Position numbers and translations under genes: made by a program. The notes below the pieces were generated by a model. The model had not been told where the DNA came from, searched no databases, and saw nothing but the letters and a program-made list of their open reading frames with translations. A stretch of DNA of 6,484 nucleotides, taken from Streptomyces sp. (GTDB lineage: Bacteria; Actinomycetota; Actinomycetes; Streptomycetales; Streptomycetaceae). The stretch is from positions 1 to 6,484 of the forward strand of contig DOWQ01000489.1 in NCBI GenBank assembly GCA_003519485.1, in the 5' to 3' direction. Numbering within the stretch: position 1 is the first letter of the stretch; each line of letters starts with the position of its first letter. Of this stretch, positions 6,086 through 6,484 are shown one piece after another.

Positions 6086-6289
6086 ATGACCGACCGGAAG
6101 CTGTGGTCGTACAAGGAGATCGCCGCGCACATCAGGGTGCGGACCGACACCGTCAGGTCCTATCGCAAGCACGGGCTGCTGCCACCGCCCGACCATGTGG
6201 AGGGCGGCAAACCGTACTGGTTCGCCGACACCGTGCGCGGCTGGGTGGCCCGGCGCCCGGGCAACCGGGGGCGCGGCGACCGGGCTTAG
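6086..6289 (+). CDS. Small helix-turn-helix DNA-binding protein
   Basis: The 67-residue basic protein is one small DNA-binding module. A predicted helix-turn-helix covers residues 8-28 (SYKEIAAHIR then VRTDTVRSYRK). A turn and wing-like segment follows (HGLLPPPDHVEGGKPYWF, 29-46), then a short helix (DTVRGWVARRPG, 48-59) and an Arg/Gly-rich end. The layout resembles excisionase/AlpA or MerR-type winged helices, and small orphan proteins of this sort are common in streptomycetes. No ligand-binding or dimerisation domain is present, so it does not look like a classical sugar-responsive regulator. No integrase or attachment site is visible, so a phage role is not supported. It could regulate locally or simply be a neighbour of the iol operon. 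Confidence 0.72.
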   Translation: MTDRKLWSYKEIAAHIRVRTDTVRSYRKHGLLPPPDHVEGGKPYWFADTVRGWVARRPGNRGRGDRA

Positions 6290-6299
6290 CGAGCCCCCC

Positions 6300-6322
6300 G
6301 GGGGCGGAGGGGAGACGCCCCC
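6300..6322 (+). terminator. GC hairpin just after the HTH gene
   Basis: GGGGGCG (6300-6306) and CGCCCCC (6316-6322) form a 7-bp stem around a nine-base purine loop, starting 11 bases after the stop codon. CCCCC immediately before it (to 6299) could compete for the left arm. There is no U-tract, which is common for actinomycete terminators, so termination is plausible but unproven. Confidence 0.5.
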
Positions 6323-6328
6323 GGCCCG

Positions 6329-6400
6329 GGTCCGTACGGTCCGTACGTCGGCGGATCACGCGGACCGTAACCCCGGCACGTACGGTCCCGGCACGTACGG
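6329..6400. repeat. Cluster of CGTACG palindromes in two direct-repeat pairs
   Basis: CGTACG occurs at 6333-6338, 6342-6347, 6379-6384 and 6394-6399. The first pair lies in a 9-bp tandem repeat (GGTCCGTAC twice, 6329-6346). The second lies in a 15-bp-period repeat (CCCGGCACGTACGG at 6372-6385 and 6387-6400). Four palindromes in 67 bp could be protein-binding sites or a short intergenic expansion. CGTAC-type words are frequent in streptomycete intergenic DNA, so function is uncertain. Confidence 0.5.
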
Positions 6401-6440
6401 CGCGCGCGACCCGCCGCGTCGGCGCCGGAGCGGCCCTTGT

Positions 6441-6468
6441 GCCCCGGTCTCCCGACGGAGGCCGGGGC
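6441..6468. terminator. Strong GC stem-loop, probable transcription terminator
   Basis: GCCCCGGTCTCC (6441-6452) pairs with GGAGGCCGGGGC (6457-6468) in a continuous 12-bp stem with one G-U pair and a CGAC tetraloop. It lies about 150 bases after the HTH gene. It lacks a T-run on either side, and its symmetry would allow it to act in both directions, for example between converging genes if the next gene to the right reads leftward. Confidence 0.62.
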
Positions 6469-6484
6469 GCCCACCTGTGCGGGC

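Noticed and set aside
6086..6289. Excisionase of an integrated element.
   Set aside because: The fold is excisionase-like, but no integrase, tRNA, attachment repeat or other mobile gene is visible.

Overview
The window is very GC-rich DNA with strong third-position GC bias, G-rich Shine-Dalgarno sites and high Arg/Ala/Gly content. It looks like a Streptomyces or closely related actinomycete chromosome. This is inferred from composition and from the protein families; no rRNA or other taxonomic marker is present.

The content is a myo-inositol catabolism (iol) locus built as two divergent operons. On the minus strand, leftward from 2533, lie iolC (5-dehydro-2-deoxygluconokinase), a (beta/alpha)8-barrel class I-type aldolase-like gene coupled to it by an ATGA overlap, and iolB (5-deoxy-glucuronate isomerase), which runs off the left edge. 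On the plus strand from 2791 lie a sugar phosphate isomerase/epimerase-type TIM-barrel gene (IolE/IolI/IolH-like) and two tandem 341-residue Gfo/Idh/MocA (IolG-type) dehydrogenases joined by a TGATG junction. A small 67-residue helix-turn-helix protein follows at 6086-6289. The right end holds GC hairpins and a cluster of CGTACG palindromes.

In the known pathway, an IolG-type enzyme oxidises inositol to an inosose. A dehydratase (IolE) and a hydrolase (IolD) open the ring to 5-deoxy-glucuronate. IolB isomerises this to 2-deoxy-5-keto-gluconate and IolC phosphorylates it. An aldolase then cleaves it to dihydroxyacetone phosphate and malonic semialdehyde, which IolA (MmsA) oxidises. The window covers the oxidation, TIM-barrel, IolB, IolC and presumed aldolase steps. 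iolD, iolA, a transporter and an obvious GntR/LacI-type regulator are not present and may lie outside.

The most interesting non-coding stretch is the 257-bp divergent intergenic region (2534-2790). Two outward-facing TTGACA boxes form an inverted repeat. Between them lie two 17-bp direct repeats (14/17 identical) exactly 42 bp apart, with TGACC at an exact 21-bp spacing (2611, 2632, 2653). This looks like a shared operator. The second notable point is that both IolC and IolB carry unusual N-terminal tails made of 9-bp tandem repeats. I see no phage, IS, CRISPR or tRNA features, and no evidence for a wholly new system; this is an ordinary catabolic locus with some unusual details.
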